Shown: one piece after another, positions 40,287 through 48,591 of the stretch
Position numbering within the stretch: the stretch's first letter is position 1
How the letters are laid out: each line of letters begins with the position of its first letter
From: Bryobacterales bacterium
GTDB lineage: Bacteria; Acidobacteriota; Terriglobia; Bryobacterales; Bryobacteraceae
Direction: 5' to 3'
DNA length: 57,717 bases
Assembly (NCBI GenBank): GCA_003167495.1
Contig: PMSX01000317.1
Location: 6,624 to 64,340, forward strand
Notes under the pieces: model-generated
Seen by the model: the letters and a program-made list of their open reading frames with translations, nothing else
Database searches by the model: none
Told to the model about the DNA's origin: nothing
Program-made: the position numbers and the translations under genes

Positions 40287-42239
40287 GTGAAAGTGTTTCC
40301 AGGAGTTGTTTTGACCGCATTGCTACTCCTAGTAGGTCAGCCGTTGAGGTCGAACATCTTCGCCGATATTGCGAGTACCCTCAAGCATAAAGAGGAGTCT
40401 ATTGGCAGTGGAATCGGCAGAGCTGTGGGAGTGCAGTTGGGTGGCGCTCTAGAAACTGCCACGGCCCCCGCGCTGGATAACGCAGCAACCAGGTTCACTG
40501 AGGTAGTCAAGGACGCTGCCGGTACGCTGGATCAGTCGCTCCAGGCTGAGAATGAGAGCATCGATACGATTGCGCGCAGGAATGTAGACCGGATCGACAC
40601 CCTGACCCAGGCGACTCTCAAACAGGTCGATCAGTTGGCCGATGCAAGGTTGCAACAGCTACAAGTGGGCGCTGTCGCACTTCTTGATCGCGAAGCTACC
40701 ATTGTGGACAATGCCTTGAAGCAAGAAAACACAATTGCCAATAACGCACTGAATCGCGTTGAAGCAATTTCTGGTCAGAGCCTGAGCCGGCTGCAGGAGA
40801 TTGAAGGTGACGCTTTCGACCGAATCGACTCAGCGCTTCAGGATCAAGTGCCCGTGGCGGCGAGTCAGGTGGCCCACGAATTCGTGATCGCCGCTTTGGT
40901 TATAGCTCTAATCGTGGCTTTGTTTGGGTTTGCCGGGATCAGCTTGTGGAAAAACTTGCAGCAGGCCAGAGTGGGCAGTTCTTCCATGGGTCAAATCTTG
41001 AAGAACGGGCTGCGTAACTTCTGGCGGACACTTCCTCAGGAGGCCGCTGTCGTGGTACTACCCACACTTCTAGTGGCCGCAGCTATTTTGGCCGGATATG
41101 AAGGGTATTTGCGTTCTGAGCGGGCCATGCGAGTGTCGCGCTTAGAAAAAGCAGCGACTTTGCTGGAAGCCGCCGGCGAGTACAAAGTGGCGGCACAACT
41201 CCGCAAAAGAGTGATGGACATAAACGGCGATAGCGACAGCGCGCGCAAGGAGTTTGCTTATCAAGCCGACACATGGTTGTCCGACTTTACACAAAAGACG
41301 TCAGTCGATGTGAGCGATCTTGTCAGACGTTTGACGCTTCTACAGAGCAATAGGTCGATAGCTGCCAGCCCCGATCTGCAAGCGGCGTCGTTGTATCTAC
41401 GAGCCGAATTTTACGGAGACGTCGATGCTAAGGCAGCGAATCAATTTCGCGAGACGTTTCTCAATGGCAAGACGCCCCAACAGGCGCCATTTCTGGGCAA
41501 GCTTGTTCTCATGACACAAATCAAGGCAGAGCTTGACCGGGAAGCATCTGCGAGCGACCGTGTCACATCGGCATTAAAGGCAACGCAGCAACTCCAGGCG
41601 TTGTATCCAAACTATGCCAATGGCCACATCCTCGCAGCCGCGCTTTTGGGTATGCAGGCCGACGCGATGGCAAGCGGCGAAAACAGCGATTCAAGCCAGG
41701 AAACCGAATTGCGCAGAGAAGTCCGTGCGGAAGTTGAGCGTGCCTCATTTCTCGATCCCGATTTGATGCGCATTGTTCGCCTCAACAGTTCCGAGCTTCC
41801 GGCCGATCTCTTGAAGGACCTGGATGAAAGCCCGCACAGTCCTGGTTTAGCGGCCCGTCTTGGGAGGTACGCTTCTACTGACATCGATCCGTTGGCGCGC
41901 TCGATTCTTGTATCGGATGTGTTGACTCATCAGGCTGTGGACCGAGCCATTCTTCGCGCAACCCGCCGAGGGGTGGGAGAAAGGAGAATCGCGCACCTGA
42001 TTGCGACGCTGCCTGCTAGCAATACAAATCCGCAGCAGCGAGTCACTGCAATGGTTTCGATCGCGCAACAGCTCCTTGCCATTGATGCGTATCTGCCTGC
42101 CGAACGCTGGGCGCAATCCGCGGGAAAAACGCTCGCTGGAGCAAAAGAGGCCGATCCCTCGTTGAGCCAGAAGGTTGATTCTCTCTGCCAAGCTGTGGCG
42201 CAATCCAAAATTTCGGGAGACTTGGCAGCGGTGATCTAA
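40287..42239 (+). CDS. Membrane protein with periplasmic coiled coil and helical-repeat domain, unknown function
   Basis: The 650-residue protein starts at GTG 40287 behind a strong AAGGAGG. A signal or anchor segment (1-20) is followed by a heptad-like helical region at about 60-195 with repeated 'NALKQENTIANNALNRVE' style units. Two membrane segments follow (about 199-221 and 252-272), then a long TPR-like helical domain ('LLEAAGEYKVAAQLRKRV') to the end. I do not recognise a family. The architecture suggests an envelope stress or scaffold protein. It is a single-gene unit divergent from the OYE operon. Confidence 0.6.
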   Translation: MKVFPGVVLTALLLLVGQPLRSNIFADIASTLKHKEESIGSGIGRAVGVQLGGALETATAPALDNAATRFTEVVKDAAGTLDQSLQAENESIDTIARRNVDRIDTLTQATLKQVDQLADARLQQLQVGAVALLDREATIVDNALKQENTIANNALNRVEAISGQSLSRLQEIEGDAFDRIDSALQDQVPVAASQVAHEFVIAALVIALIVALFGFAGISLWKNLQQARVGSSSMGQILKNGLRNFWRTLPQEAAVVVLPTLLVAAAILAGYEGYLRSERAMRVSRLEKAATLLEAAGEYKVAAQLRKRVMDINGDSDSARKEFAYQADTWLSDFTQKTSVDVSDLVRRLTLLQSNRSIAASPDLQAASLYLRAEFYGDVDAKAANQFRETFLNGKTPQQAPFLGKLVLMTQIKAELDREASASDRVTSALKATQQLQALYPNYANGHILAAALLGMQADAMASGENSDSSQETELRREVRAEVERASFLDPDLMRIVRLNSSELPADLLKDLDESPHSPGLAARLGRYASTDIDPLARSILVSDVLTHQAVDRAILRATRRGVGERRIAHLIATLPASNTNPQQRVTAMVSIAQQLLAIDAYLPAERWAQSAGKTLAGAKEADPSLSQKVDSLCQAVAQSKISGDLAAVI

Positions 42240-42249
42240 AGATACGACG

Positions 42250-42942
42250 CTAGAAATGTTCCAGCAACTCACGGATTCGCTCCACCTTCAACAAACGCGG
42301 ATGGCTTTCCGGCACATCCGCATGCTCAAGACTCCAGGTGCGGGCATGCGGCACAAACACCGCGTTCAATCCAGCCGCCAGCGCGGGGTTGATATCAGAC
42401 TTCGGTGAATTCCCAATCATCCAAGTGAGTGCGGGGTCGAATTTGCGCTGTTGGGCCAAGGCAGAATAGGCAGCCTGATCCTTTTCTTTCACGATCGCGG
42501 CATGCTCAAAATAGGGCCCCAGGCCGGAACGGTCAATCTTGAGGCGCTGTTCCTCCTGGTCGCCCTTGGTGAAAATGGTCAGACTGTGGCGCTCCGCCAA
42601 CTGGGCGACGGTATCTTCAACGCCGTCAATTAACTCAATGGGCTTTTCCAGAATCTGGTGGGCAAACTCCTGCACGGCTTTCAAATCGGCTTCGGCAATA
42701 TGGCGCTCGGCAAGATGCCGGTAACATTCCGTCAGATTACGCGCGTAGTTTTTTGAACCGTAACCGTGGATCCTGGCGTTCGTCATTTCAATTTCATCCA
42801 GCACTCCCCGAACCTCGGCCGATGACATCGAAGAGTGTGACAGGTAATCGTAGAAGCGATCAAACGCTTCCTCGAAGTAAATATTGTTCTCCCAAAGCGT
42901 GTCATCCGCGTCGAAGATCAGAAATTGCCGTGATCGCGCCAT
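42250..42942 (-). CDS. HAD-superfamily hydrolase
   Basis: The 230-residue protein has motif I 'FDADDTLWENN' with Asp11 and Asp13, motif II Thr in 'LTIFTKGDQEEQ', a motif III Lys region and motif IV 'MIGNSPKSDINPALAAGLN'. It is a cytoplasmic phosphatase of unknown substrate, with the helical cap of subfamily I. It starts 3 bp after the Lon-N gene stop, so the two are probably co-transcribed. Confidence 0.85.
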   Translation of the reverse strand: MARSRQFLIFDADDTLWENNIYFEEAFDRFYDYLSHSSMSSAEVRGVLDEIEMTNARIHGYGSKNYARNLTECYRHLAERHIAEADLKAVQEFAHQILEKPIELIDGVEDTVAQLAERHSLTIFTKGDQEEQRLKIDRSGLGPYFEHAAIVKEKDQAAYSALAQQRKFDPALTWMIGNSPKSDINPALAAGLNAVFVPHARTWSLEHADVPESHPRLLKVERIRELLEHF

Positions 42943-42945
42943 TGC

Positions 42946-43572
42946 CTAACGCGAGACCCTGGCGTGGCCATTGAGTGGTCCTACGCGTTTGGCTAGCGCG
43001 GTACGCTCACGCTTCGCCATGTATTCCGGGATTACACGCACCAGAAACTCAAGCCGCTCAACCTCCGAGCGCAGCGAAAGCACAGTCTGCCGCTTTTCAA
43101 AATCGTCGATAAAGCGCGCCAGTTGGAAACTGATCCGCGTGTTCTCCCACGTCGGCTCGCCCCCCTCCGCCGACTCGCTCTCCGCTATTGCCAAATCCCT
43201 ATAGGCGGCCGTTGCGCGCTGACGCAGATCCAGCGGTACTTCGCTGGCATCGTCATCGTTAAAAAACTCTACCTCGGCGCGCAAGAACGACTTCTCCTGA
43301 TCGAGAGACGCAATCTGAAAGCGTCGTTGCCCCATGGCCAGCAGGTCGAGCCGGCCATCGTCATAACGCCGCATGACGCGCTCCACAGTGGCCGTGCAGC
43401 CGATATTTACAATACCGTCGTCTTTCGCAAACACGACGCCGAATTCGCCCTTGGCTGGGATGATCTCACCCATCATTTCTTTGTAGCGATCTTCGAAAAT
43501 GTGGAGTGGCAACGGCATGGAAGGCAGCAGAACAACAGATAAGGGAAAGAGGGGTATCAGTTCCGTTGCCAT
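42946..43572 (-). CDS. LON peptidase substrate-binding (Lon-N) domain protein
   Basis: The product (208 residues from ATG 43572) begins 'MATELIPLFPLSVVLLPSMP' and continues with 'LHIFEDRYKEMM', the Lon N-terminal substrate-binding domain. There is no ATPase or protease domain, so this is a stand-alone Lon-N protein of unknown role. The frame continues 70 codons upstream, but those residues are unlike the family and overlap the divergent aroK region, so I rejected the longer start. The Arg-rich C-terminus is 'KRVGPLNGHARVSR'. Confidence 0.88.
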   Translation of the reverse strand: MATELIPLFPLSVVLLPSMPLPLHIFEDRYKEMMGEIIPAKGEFGVVFAKDDGIVNIGCTATVERVMRRYDDGRLDLLAMGQRRFQIASLDQEKSFLRAEVEFFNDDDASEVPLDLRQRATAAYRDLAIAESESAEGGEPTWENTRISFQLARFIDDFEKRQTVLSLRSEVERLEFLVRVIPEYMAKRERTALAKRVGPLNGHARVSR

Positions 43573-43689
43573 AGCTTCATTATGCTTTGTCGCTTTCGAA
43601 CGAACCAGCAGCAAACCCATTCCCCAGAAAAACGGGGGCGTTGGGCGATATACTAGTCCCAACTGAATCGGAATGTCGCGACGCCGCTC

Positions 43690-44223
43690 ATGATTCTGAA
43701 GCTCAAACGCACGCCCGGCCTTTACCTGGTCGGCTTTATGGCCAGTGGGAAAACAACGGTCGGGCGCGCCTTGGCCGATCATATTGGCTGGCCGTTCGTG
43801 GACATGGATGCCGAGATTGAGTCCCGCGAGGGCAGAGCCATCTCAGAAATTTTTCGGGATCGCGGTGAGGCTGGTTTCCGCGAAATTGAGCGCCGGGTTC
43901 TGCGTACTCATGTTCGAAGCATTGAAACAGGACAGCCCTGTGTTCTCGCTTTAGGGGGCGGCGCTTTTGTGCAACCAGACAATCGCGAATTGCTTCAGAA
44001 CAATGGAGTCACGTTGTGGCTCGATTGTCCACTGGACGTTATCCAGCGCCGTCTGAATGGCGATATGGCGCGGCCTTTGGCGGCACAGCCCAACGGCTTG
44101 GGTCGACTGTATGAGGATCGCAGACCTTTGTATTCACGCGCCGATTACCGGGTTGAAGTGGATACCGAGGACGTCACGGAACTCATTCACCGCATTCTGA
44201 AATTACCCTTGTTTGGTCAGTGA
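43690..44223 (+). CDS. aroK: AroK, shikimate kinase
   Basis: The 177-residue kinase phosphorylates shikimate in aromatic amino acid biosynthesis. It has Walker A 'GFMASGKTTVG', the shikimate-binding 'DMDAEIESREGRAISEIF', Arg in 'GEAGFREIERRVL', 'ALGGGAF' and a lid 'GDMARPLA'. Length and motifs are complete. No other aro genes are adjacent. The stop is 2 bp from the end of the convergent cysteine-synthase-like gene. Confidence 0.93.
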   Translation: MILKLKRTPGLYLVGFMASGKTTVGRALADHIGWPFVDMDAEIESREGRAISEIFRDRGEAGFREIERRVLRTHVRSIETGQPCVLALGGGAFVQPDNRELLQNNGVTLWLDCPLDVIQRRLNGDMARPLAAQPNGLGRLYEDRRPLYSRADYRVEVDTEDVTELIHRILKLPLFGQ

Positions 44224-44225
44224 TC

Positions 44226-45140
44226 CTAGCGGTAGGGTGCGAACAGTTCCGTGGTGAAATAGCGTTCCATGCGATCGGGAAAAACCGTCACGACAACGCT
44301 GTCCCTCCCAAGCTTTTTTCCGATCTCTACGGCCGCACAATAGTTCAAGCCGGAACTTGGCCCCACTGGGAAACCGAGGCGCGCCAGTTCGCGCGAAACG
44401 CCCAGCGCATCGTGATCTTCCACTTCAATTGTTTCCAGTAGCGGCAATCGCTCTGCGCGGAAGATGGTTGAGATGCTATCCACAACGCCTGGAATTCTAC
44501 CGCTGAAACTGCAGCACTCAATCTCTCCTTCAAACTTGATAGGCTTGGCAAGAACCGCAACGGGGGAACACCCCGCGTCTGCCAAGCCTTCGTAAACTCC
44601 CACCAACGTTCCGCCTGTGCCTACACCGCTCACCACCGCGTTCACGGTTCTCGCAGGAAGTTGCTCCAGAATTTCGCGCGCTGTGCCCGTACGGTGCGCC
44701 GTGGCGTTATCCTCATTGGCGAACTGCTTTGGCAAGAATGCCTTCATCTCGTTTGCCAGACGTTCTGTCTCCTGAATCGCCCCGGAAATTCCTCCGGCTT
44801 GCGGAGTCAGGCGAATCTCGCCGCCAAAGGCCTTGATCATAAGTGTCCGCTCGTTCGAAACTCCTTCGGGCATCACGGCAACAAACCGAACACCCAACTG
44901 CGCACACACCAGTGCCATGGCGATACTCGTTGAGCCGCTGGAGGCTTCAATCACGGTGGTGTCATTGTTAAGTCGACCTTCGCGACACGCCTTCTCGAGG
45001 ATGAAACGGGCGATGCGGTCTTTTGTAGAGCCGCTTGGGTTCAGGAACTCCAACTTCACCCAGATAGTGGGTTCGCCGCTAGAAAGTTGGACTGGCACCA
45101 GCGGTGTCGTGGCGGGACGGTAGGGGATGGTTGGATGCAT
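44226..45140 (-). CDS. Cysteine synthase-family PLP enzyme
   Basis: The 304-residue protein is a fold-type II PLP enzyme. Lys is expected in 'PSGSTKDRIARF', 'EASSGSTSIAMALV' binds substrate and 'VSGVGTGGTLVGV' binds the PLP phosphate. Family members make cysteine from O-acetylserine and sulfide, or act as cystathionine beta-synthase-like enzymes; the exact substrate is not certain. The internal 'IECCSFSGRIPGVVD' is unusual in having two adjacent cysteines. Confidence 0.8.
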   Translation of the reverse strand: MHPTIPYRPATTPLVPVQLSSGEPTIWVKLEFLNPSGSTKDRIARFILEKACREGRLNNDTTVIEASSGSTSIAMALVCAQLGVRFVAVMPEGVSNERTLMIKAFGGEIRLTPQAGGISGAIQETERLANEMKAFLPKQFANEDNATAHRTGTAREILEQLPARTVNAVVSGVGTGGTLVGVYEGLADAGCSPVAVLAKPIKFEGEIECCSFSGRIPGVVDSISTIFRAERLPLLETIEVEDHDALGVSRELARLGFPVGPSSGLNYCAAVEIGKKLGRDSVVVTVFPDRMERYFTTELFAPYR

Positions 45141-45181
45141 GCGTTATATAAAACTGTAGTGTGACACTGAAGGCAGGTCTC

Positions 45182-46516
45182 ATGCCGCAAAACCAAGCAC
45201 TCCGCGAGGACGCCGTGGCCATCTTTCGCGCAGCCCTCAGAGCAGCGAACGCCAGTGATGCCGTTGAGCGCCATCTCCGCAGAACGGAGCTCCAAATTCG
45301 CGCCGGGCGAGCACGTTTTACGCTCACCCGCCTGAACCGCATATTCGTTGTTGCAGTTGGCAAAGCGGCTCCGCAAATGGCGGAAGCCATTGAGCAGCGG
45401 ATCGGCGACAAATTTACGCGCGGCCTGGTGATTACCAAACACGGTCACACCTCATCGTACGCAGGCAAATGTGAAGTGATCGAATCCAGCCATCCTATTC
45501 CTGGGGAAGACAGCCTCCGTGCAGGGCAGGCCACGCTCGCGCTGCTTCATGATTTAAGTCCGAAAGATCTGCTGATTGTGGCCGTTTCCGGCGGTGCTTC
45601 GTCTCTGTTGTGTGCTCCCGTGGAAGATGTCAGCCTCGCCGCGAAGCAGCAAACTACTGATTTACTGCTGCGCGCCGGTGCCGATATTTACGAACTCAAT
45701 TCTGTTCGTAAGCATCTATCTATGCTAAAAGGCGGCAACTTGGCGGCACGTGCAAATTCCGCTGCTGTTCTGAGTCTGCTTCTTTCAGATGTGGTAGCGG
45801 ATCCGATCGACGTGATAGGTTCGGGCCTCACCGCGCCGGATCAATCCACCTTTGCGCGAGCAATACAAGTGCTTACGAAGCGGTCAGTGTTGCAGCAAGT
45901 GCCCGCTGAGGTGCGCCAGCACTTGGAGAAAGGTGCGCGCGGGGAGATCACTGAAACTCCCAAAGAAGGAGATGGTCTCTTTGAAAACGTGACAAACGTA
46001 GTTGTCGGCAGCAGCCGACAGGCACTCGAGGCTGCCGCCGACGAAGCCAAGCGCCGCGGCTACCGGTCACTCATACTCACCAGTCGAATCCAGGGCGAAG
46101 CACGCGAAGCCGCTCGCTTTCATGCCGATATTCTATGGGAGACGATTGCATCGGGGCATCCGGTTCGTTCGCCCGCCTGCATATTATCGGGAGGAGAGAC
46201 TACTGTTACCGTTCGCGGCCAAGGCAAAGGCGGAAGGAACCAGGAGTTCGCTCTTGCGCAGGCACTGACTCTAGCCGGTGCGCCCAACATTGTGTGTCTC
46301 TCCGCAGGTACCGATGGCACCGATGGCCCAACTGACGCTGCTGGTGCGATCGTGAGTGGGGATACGGTAGCACGCGCAGCAAAGCTTGGACTCGACGCGA
46401 GAGACTATCTGGCACGCAACGATTCCTATCCCTTCTTTGATTCCTTAGGCGATCTACTGAAGACTGGCCCCACTGGCACCAACGTTATGGATGTGAACGT
46501 GATGCTCGCTGGTTGA
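45182..46516 (+). CDS. Glycerate 2-kinase (MOFRL/DUF4147 type)
   Basis: The product (444 residues) phosphorylates glycerate at C2 in glyoxylate/serine metabolism. An N-terminal DUF4147 domain ('VAVGKAAPQMAEAIE', 'ITKHGHTS', 'SSHPIPGEDSLRAG', 'AVSGGASSLLCAP') is followed by the MOFRL domain ('GKGGRNQEFALAQALTLAG', 'AGTDGTDGPTDAAGA'). I prefer ATG 45182 with AAGGCAGG upstream over GTG 45161. Complete in length. Confidence 0.9.
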   Translation: MPQNQALREDAVAIFRAALRAANASDAVERHLRRTELQIRAGRARFTLTRLNRIFVVAVGKAAPQMAEAIEQRIGDKFTRGLVITKHGHTSSYAGKCEVIESSHPIPGEDSLRAGQATLALLHDLSPKDLLIVAVSGGASSLLCAPVEDVSLAAKQQTTDLLLRAGADIYELNSVRKHLSMLKGGNLAARANSAAVLSLLLSDVVADPIDVIGSGLTAPDQSTFARAIQVLTKRSVLQQVPAEVRQHLEKGARGEITETPKEGDGLFENVTNVVVGSSRQALEAAADEAKRRGYRSLILTSRIQGEAREAARFHADILWETIASGHPVRSPACILSGGETTVTVRGQGKGGRNQEFALAQALTLAGAPNIVCLSAGTDGTDGPTDAAGAIVSGDTVARAAKLGLDARDYLARNDSYPFFDSLGDLLKTGPTGTNVMDVNVMLAG

Positions 46517-46546
46517 TCGTTAGATAATCATTCGAGCGAAACAAAA

Positions 46547-47365
46547 ATGCTGGAAAACATCAATTTGGAGAAGAAGCTTTCGCGCGACGAGTACAAGCGC
46601 ATGCTGCCGTCTTTGCAGATGCGCCTCTACGAATTGGAGAAGGCTTGCTGGGATCAAGGCGTGCCCAGTGTCATTTTGTTCGAAGGTTGGGATGGTTCCG
46701 GAAAAGGAACCGCCATCTCGGCCTTGAGCCAGCGATTAGACCCGCGCGGCTTCCGCCTCTATTCCACGCAAGCCCCGCGCACGTTCGAACAGCAACACCC
46801 CTGGCTTTGGCGCTTTTGGCTGAAGGTGCCAAGCCGCGGCGAAATGCTTATCTTCGACCATAGCTGGTACGGAAGAATGCTCGACGAGCGTATCGACTTA
46901 AAGCTGAGTGAAGACGAATGGCGTCGCGCGGGTCGCGACATCCTGGACTTCGAACGCATGCTGGCCGACGATGGCACGAGTATCCTCAAGTTCTTTTTCC
47001 ATATCAGCAAAAAAGATCAGAAGAAACGCTTCAAAGCCATGGAGGCCGATCCATTGGAATCGTGGCGCCTACGCAAGGAAGATTGGGAACACCACAAGAA
47101 ATATAACGAGTACGTTGGCGTAATTGAAGAAATGTTCGAGCTGACGGACACGGACTTTGCGCCGTGGGTCATTGTGGAGGCGACCTCAACGCCGTTTGCG
47201 TGCCGTAAGGTGTTTGAAACGGTTATCGACTCTCTGGAACGCCGTCTGGGCGCAAGCGCTCCACCGAAACTGGATCAAGGCGTAAATGACGCCGACTTGC
47301 GCGAAGTGATGGAATCTTTGGAAGGAAATGATGCTAGAGACGCTCGATCTAACACGCAAGCTTAG
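46547..47365 (+). CDS. PPK2-family polyphosphate phosphotransferase (first of tandem pair)
   Basis: The 272-residue protein is a PPK2-type kinase with Walker A 'FEGWDGSGKGTAI', Walker-B region 'MLIFDHSWYGRMLDERI' and lid-region arginines. Such enzymes use polyphosphate to phosphorylate AMP or NDPs. It overlaps the next PPK2 gene by 38 bp. The order of two PPK2 domains mirrors the two-domain polyphosphate:AMP phosphotransferase (Pap), here split into two polypeptides. The Walker A has SGKG like its partner, so both look catalytically competent. Confidence 0.85.
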   Translation: MLENINLEKKLSRDEYKRMLPSLQMRLYELEKACWDQGVPSVILFEGWDGSGKGTAISALSQRLDPRGFRLYSTQAPRTFEQQHPWLWRFWLKVPSRGEMLIFDHSWYGRMLDERIDLKLSEDEWRRAGRDILDFERMLADDGTSILKFFFHISKKDQKKRFKAMEADPLESWRLRKEDWEHHKKYNEYVGVIEEMFELTDTDFAPWVIVEATSTPFACRKVFETVIDSLERRLGASAPPKLDQGVNDADLREVMESLEGNDARDARSNTQA

Positions 47366-48080
47366 CCGCGAAGAGTACATCCGGCAACTCGCGCGGCGGC
47401 AAATCCAAATGCGCGAGCTGGGTTTCCAGGTGTATCAGCAGAAGCGTCCCGTGGTGTTGGTTTTCGAAGGTTGGGACGCGGCGGGAAAAGGTGGAGTCAT
47501 CAAACGGATTACCGAAAAACTTGATCCGCGTGGCTTTGTCGTCTATCCCATTAGCGCTCCGCACGGCGAAGACAAGAGCAAGCACTACCTCTATCGCTTC
47601 TGGCGTAGATTGCCCGAACAAGGCTCCGTTGCCATTTTTGACCGCTCTTGGTACGGGCGCGTTTTGGTGGAGCGAGTGGAAGGCTTCGCCGCCGAGAAAG
47701 AGTGGAAGCGCGCATTTAAAGAGATCAACGCCTTCGAACGACAGTTATACGATTTCGATACCGTGGTGGTTAAGTTCTGGCTGCACATCTCGCGCGAAGA
47801 ACAGCTTAAGCGTTTTGAAGAGCGGCAGCGCATCGGCTATAAAGCGTGGAAGCTCACAGACGAAGATTGGCGCAATCGCGAAAAATGGGGCTTGTACGAA
47901 GATGCCGCCGAAGAGATGCTGGTGAAGACCAGTACGACCCTCGCACCGTGGACTTTGGTGGAAGCGGACGATAAATATTGGTCGCGTGTAAAAGTGCTGT
48001 CTCGTCTAGTGGAAGTATTGTCGAAGGAGTTGAACTACCGGCCGGCCGATCCTTTAAAGAAGGCTAAGCATAGAAGCTGA
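47328..48080 (+). CDS. PPK2-family polyphosphate phosphotransferase (second of tandem pair)
   Basis: The 250-residue protein starts ATG-ATG behind GGAAGGAA inside the preceding gene. It has 'FEGWDAAGKGGVIKRITEKL' at the P-loop, 'DPRGFVVYPISAPHGEDKSK', 'AIFDRSWYGRVLVERVEGF' and the lid 'FWRRLPEQG'. It resembles the C-terminal, active half of Pap more than its neighbour does. The two may form a hetero-oligomer. The end overlaps the convergent rsmD gene by 17 bp. Confidence 0.87.
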   Translation: MMLETLDLTRKLSREEYIRQLARRQIQMRELGFQVYQQKRPVVLVFEGWDAAGKGGVIKRITEKLDPRGFVVYPISAPHGEDKSKHYLYRFWRRLPEQGSVAIFDRSWYGRVLVERVEGFAAEKEWKRAFKEINAFERQLYDFDTVVVKFWLHISREEQLKRFEERQRIGYKAWKLTDEDWRNREKWGLYEDAAEEMLVKTSTTLAPWTLVEADDKYWSRVKVLSRLVEVLSKELNYRPADPLKKAKHRS

Positions 48081-48588
48081 GTGAGTTGTCACCCTGTTTC
48101 AGGACTCTTGTCTTTCGGAGCCTCCCATATTCCTCGGCTAGTGTGAGACGCGAAGCGTGTTGCGCAATGGCTAGTTCGCATGGCGTGCCGGCAAAAGCGT
48201 TCAATGCCGCACTGTATTCCCCCTCCAATTCATACGGCGGATCCAGAAACGCGATGTCAGCCGGAAAATTGCCCAGCAATACGCTGGCCTGACCGCGAAC
48301 TACACTGGCCGCTTCTTTGCTTACTCCGAGCGACGCGAGATTCTCGCGGATCACCTCAATCGCGACGCTCTTGCGTTCGATCAGAATCACTCGTTTGGCT
48401 CCACGGCTTAGCGCTTCAATGCCGACTGCACCGCTGCCCGCGTATGCGTCCAGGAAAACGCTACCGCCGATGCGCGGCGCCAATACGTTAAATAACGCCT
48501 CGCGTAACCGGTCAGGAGTGGGCCGCACGTCCAAACCGGGTACACTCTTTAGTCTTCGACTCCGGTACTCTCCTGCGATAACCCGCAT
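48064..48588 (-). CDS. rsmD: RsmD, 16S rRNA (guanine-966-N2)-methyltransferase
   Basis: The 174-residue protein opens 'MRVIAGEYRSRRLKSVPG' and continues with 'RPTPDRLREALFNVL', the RsmD signature, a SAM motif 'FLDAYAGSGAVGIEALSRGA' and catalytic 'AFLDPPYE'. It methylates G966 (E. coli numbering) of 16S rRNA. It is 3 bp downstream of recG on the same strand. Confidence 0.92.
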   Translation of the reverse strand: MRVIAGEYRSRRLKSVPGLDVRPTPDRLREALFNVLAPRIGGSVFLDAYAGSGAVGIEALSRGAKRVILIERKSVAIEVIRENLASLGVSKEAASVVRGQASVLLGNFPADIAFLDPPYELEGEYSAALNAFAGTPCELAIAQHASRLTLAEEYGRLRKTRVLKQGDNSLSFYA

Positions 48589-48591
48589 TTG

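Noticed and set aside
43573..43782. Extended N-terminus for the Lon-N protein
   Set aside because: The added residues are not Lon-N-like and overlap the aroK start region; 'MATELIPLFPL' is the typical opening.
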